DNA of 15,079 bases from Woronichinia sp035285405 (GTDB taxonomy: Bacteria > Cyanobacteriota > Cyanobacteriia > Cyanobacteriales > Microcystaceae). The stretch lies in NCBI GenBank assembly GCA_035285405.1, contig JAYKJI010000417.1:1-15079 (forward strand), given 5' to 3'. The notes beneath the pieces are model-generated. The model was not told the origin of the DNA. It made no database searches and worked only from the letters and a program-made list of their open reading frames with translations. Below, piece by piece: positions 13,593 through 15,079 of this stretch; positions within the stretch are counted from its first letter, which is position 1; every line of letters begins with the position of its first letter. The position numbers were made by a program, and so were the translations under genes.

Positions 13593-15011
13593 TTAATTAG
13601 AATTTGGTAACAATTCTCGAAATTTCCAATAATTTATACGACCTAAATAATGTACAAGAGTAACTGCTTTTTGTCTCGCTTCTTCATTATCAAGTTGAAA
13701 AATTAATTGAAGAATTAATTTGATTTCATTTTCTTTGATATAGTCATCATTTTTTTTAACCATTAAAAATATACACTCAATTACTTCAATTGGCATTTTA
13801 TTTGCTAAATGAATTAGGCGATCCATTACTTGATATTGAAAAAGATGATCAACTTTTTTCATGACTGCTAGAGCTTCTTTTAGTTGCTCGACCGACCATT
13901 TATCATCGAATTTTTCAGATTTAAACCACCAGCTGAATGCAGAAATTTCTTGGGTATAATTTTCAGTATTACTAGATTGCTTGGCTTCATTAATACGTTT
14001 TTTCCACAAATAACGTAATCTTTCTAAAATGTCTGGCTCAATTTCTTCTCCAGTATTTGATAAACAACGACCAATAAAATCTATTGCGTGTCCACGAAAA
14101 TTATCAGATGCTTTTTCATAGAACTTATTTAATAAGGTATCAGATTGATCGAAATGTAATACTCCCCAACTATAAAGAAGCATAAGATGATCAATTAATC
14201 CTTCTTCTGGTTCAGTGGGATAGGGAGAACTTTTATCTCGGACATTTAAATTTTCAATAGCATATAAATATTCATCTTTGAGCATTTCATAAATTGGGAT
14301 CTTAACATTGCTAAATTGAAGATATGTTTCCCATGCCGCACGACGAAACTGTTCTAGATTCTTGTCAGATGGGAAAATTTTTGAAATATTAAGAGTTGTC
14401 CAATTTGAATCGAGATAAGCTAATTGAAGTAACCAAGCTCCATAAACAGCATGAACACCTAATGAGGAATCTTTTTCTTTATCAAGATGTTCTTCCAAAA
14501 CTTGAAAGATTTGGGTAATTTGAGGTATTGAGTTAAATTCTCGTTCGGGTAATTTATTATTAGTTAAATCATTTTCATAATATCGCCGAATCCAAAGTGC
14601 ATAACAAATTATAGTTTCAATGGCTTTGCTTCGTATGGTATTAAGTCTCAATGAGATAACATTAGAAATAAATCCATTTTTTTCATTCCATTTTTTATAA
14701 TTGCTTTCATGTTCAGATGTAGGATCGGGATCACTTGTTATTGGAAGCAACAAATCCCATATTTTTTCACAAAATTCAAAAGGGATCTTTAAAAAATCAT
14801 CTAGTCGTAAGCCAATATCAATTATATCTAATACTGCTCTACGGGGTTCTCCCCAATCAGGTGTAAGGGGATTATCATATTTTTTCCAATCTCGAAGTTC
14901 TTGTGATGAATTTACTATCCAATAACATAAGTCTAAAATTGATGACCAATTTAAAAGACTTGTTGGGTTATAAGGGATAATAAGAAAAAAAGCAATGACC
15001 AGAAAATCCAA
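13593..15011 (-). CDS. C-terminal region of a large helical putative defence NTPase, N-terminus missing
   Basis: A 472-codon frame from a TTG (15011) to TAA (13595-13593). The frame is open only eight codons further up, to a TGA at 15038-15036. The protein is almost all alpha-helical, with no P-loop, nuclease or HTH motif. Sequence blocks recall the C-terminal region of very large bacterial ATP-binding proteins from defence islands: LNWSSILDLCYWIV (20-33), a VHAVYGAWLLQLAYLD block (186-201) followed by W and IFP, FRRAAWETYLQF (222-233), GHAIDFIGRCLSN (307-319), LERLRYLWKKRI (329-340), ISAFSWWFKSEKFDDKW (356-372) and a closing ARQKAVTLVHYLGR...FRELL. This resemblance is from memory of the family, not a search. 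The first 20 residues are hydrophobic but look like a helix of that larger protein, not a signal. Base composition is much more AT-rich than the genes before 11672. It is probably a 5'-truncated or frameshifted gene whose remainder lies beyond 15079. Confidence 0.6.
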   Translation of the reverse strand: MDFLVIAFFLIIPYNPTSLLNWSSILDLCYWIVNSSQELRDWKKYDNPLTPDWGEPRRAVLDIIDIGLRLDDFLKIPFEFCEKIWDLLLPITSDPDPTSEHESNYKKWNEKNGFISNVISLRLNTIRSKAIETIICYALWIRRYYENDLTNNKLPEREFNSIPQITQIFQVLEEHLDKEKDSSLGVHAVYGAWLLQLAYLDSNWTTLNISKIFPSDKNLEQFRRAAWETYLQFSNVKIPIYEMLKDEYLYAIENLNVRDKSSPYPTEPEEGLIDHLMLLYSWGVLHFDQSDTLLNKFYEKASDNFRGHAIDFIGRCLSNTGEEIEPDILERLRYLWKKRINEAKQSSNTENYTQEISAFSWWFKSEKFDDKWSVEQLKEALAVMKKVDHLFQYQVMDRLIHLANKMPIEVIECIFLMVKKNDDYIKENEIKLILQLIFQLDNEEARQKAVTLVHYLGRINYWKFRELLPNSN

Positions 15012-15079
15012 GAATGCTAGATATAGAAAGGATATTCAAACAAGATCGCTTAATACGGGGGATGACAGGGCTAAATAGT

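Noticed and set aside
13512..13610. A 32-codon open frame on the + strand beginning MAQGINPLLLQKN.
   Set aside because: It is very short, has no ribosome binding site, overlaps the end of the 472-codon gene and matches no family I know.

Overview
The window is cyanobacterial chromosome. HIP1 octamers (GCGATCGC) are scattered through genes and spacers, for example at 2029, 3211, 7378, 11701 and 11731. The gene content (class-3-type aldehyde dehydrogenase, bacterioferritin pair, TypA, class A penicillin-binding protein, RimO next to a CrhR-type DEAD-box helicase) fits a unicellular relative of Synechocystis or Microcystis. The genus is an inference, not something read from a marker.

Positions 1-11671 look like ordinary core genome, almost all on the + strand. 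In order: the C-terminal end of an aldehyde dehydrogenase (cut by the window edge), a GT4 glycosyltransferase, a short bacterioferritin-associated ferredoxin (bfd) on the - strand, a divergent two-gene bacterioferritin operon, typA, a bifunctional class A PBP followed by a membrane-anchored metallophosphoesterase, and rimO-crhR. The iron locus is coherent. The two bacterioferritin subunits split the usual functions: one keeps only the heme Met, the other only the ferroxidase ligands. bfd (iron release) reads away from them, with a Fur-box-like sequence in the shared promoter region. The rimO promoter carries an extended -10 overlapping an HLR1-like RpaB motif, which fits the light/redox/cold control known for this operon in Synechocystis.

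Positions 11672-15079 are accessory DNA, all genes on the - strand, and become markedly AT-rich toward the end. Two unrelated type II toxin-antitoxin operons (brnT-brnA and a HigB/Gp49-like toxin with an XRE antitoxin) lie in tandem. Each ends exactly 5 bp before a perfect 36-bp repeat, and each is preceded by a 58-bp repeat, so they read as two units of one cassette-like array. A 121-bp MITE-like element follows, with 13-bp terminal inverted repeats and a perfect 8-bp target duplication, inserted in an older palindromic sequence. The window closes with a 472-codon frame resembling the C-terminal helical region of very large putative antiphage NTPases. Its N-terminal part is missing: an in-frame TGA lies just upstream and the sequence ends.

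The signals most worth a second look are the repeat-bracketed toxin-antitoxin array, the MITE with its target duplication, and the truncated defence-type protein. I see no rRNA, tRNA, CRISPR array or complete insertion sequence.
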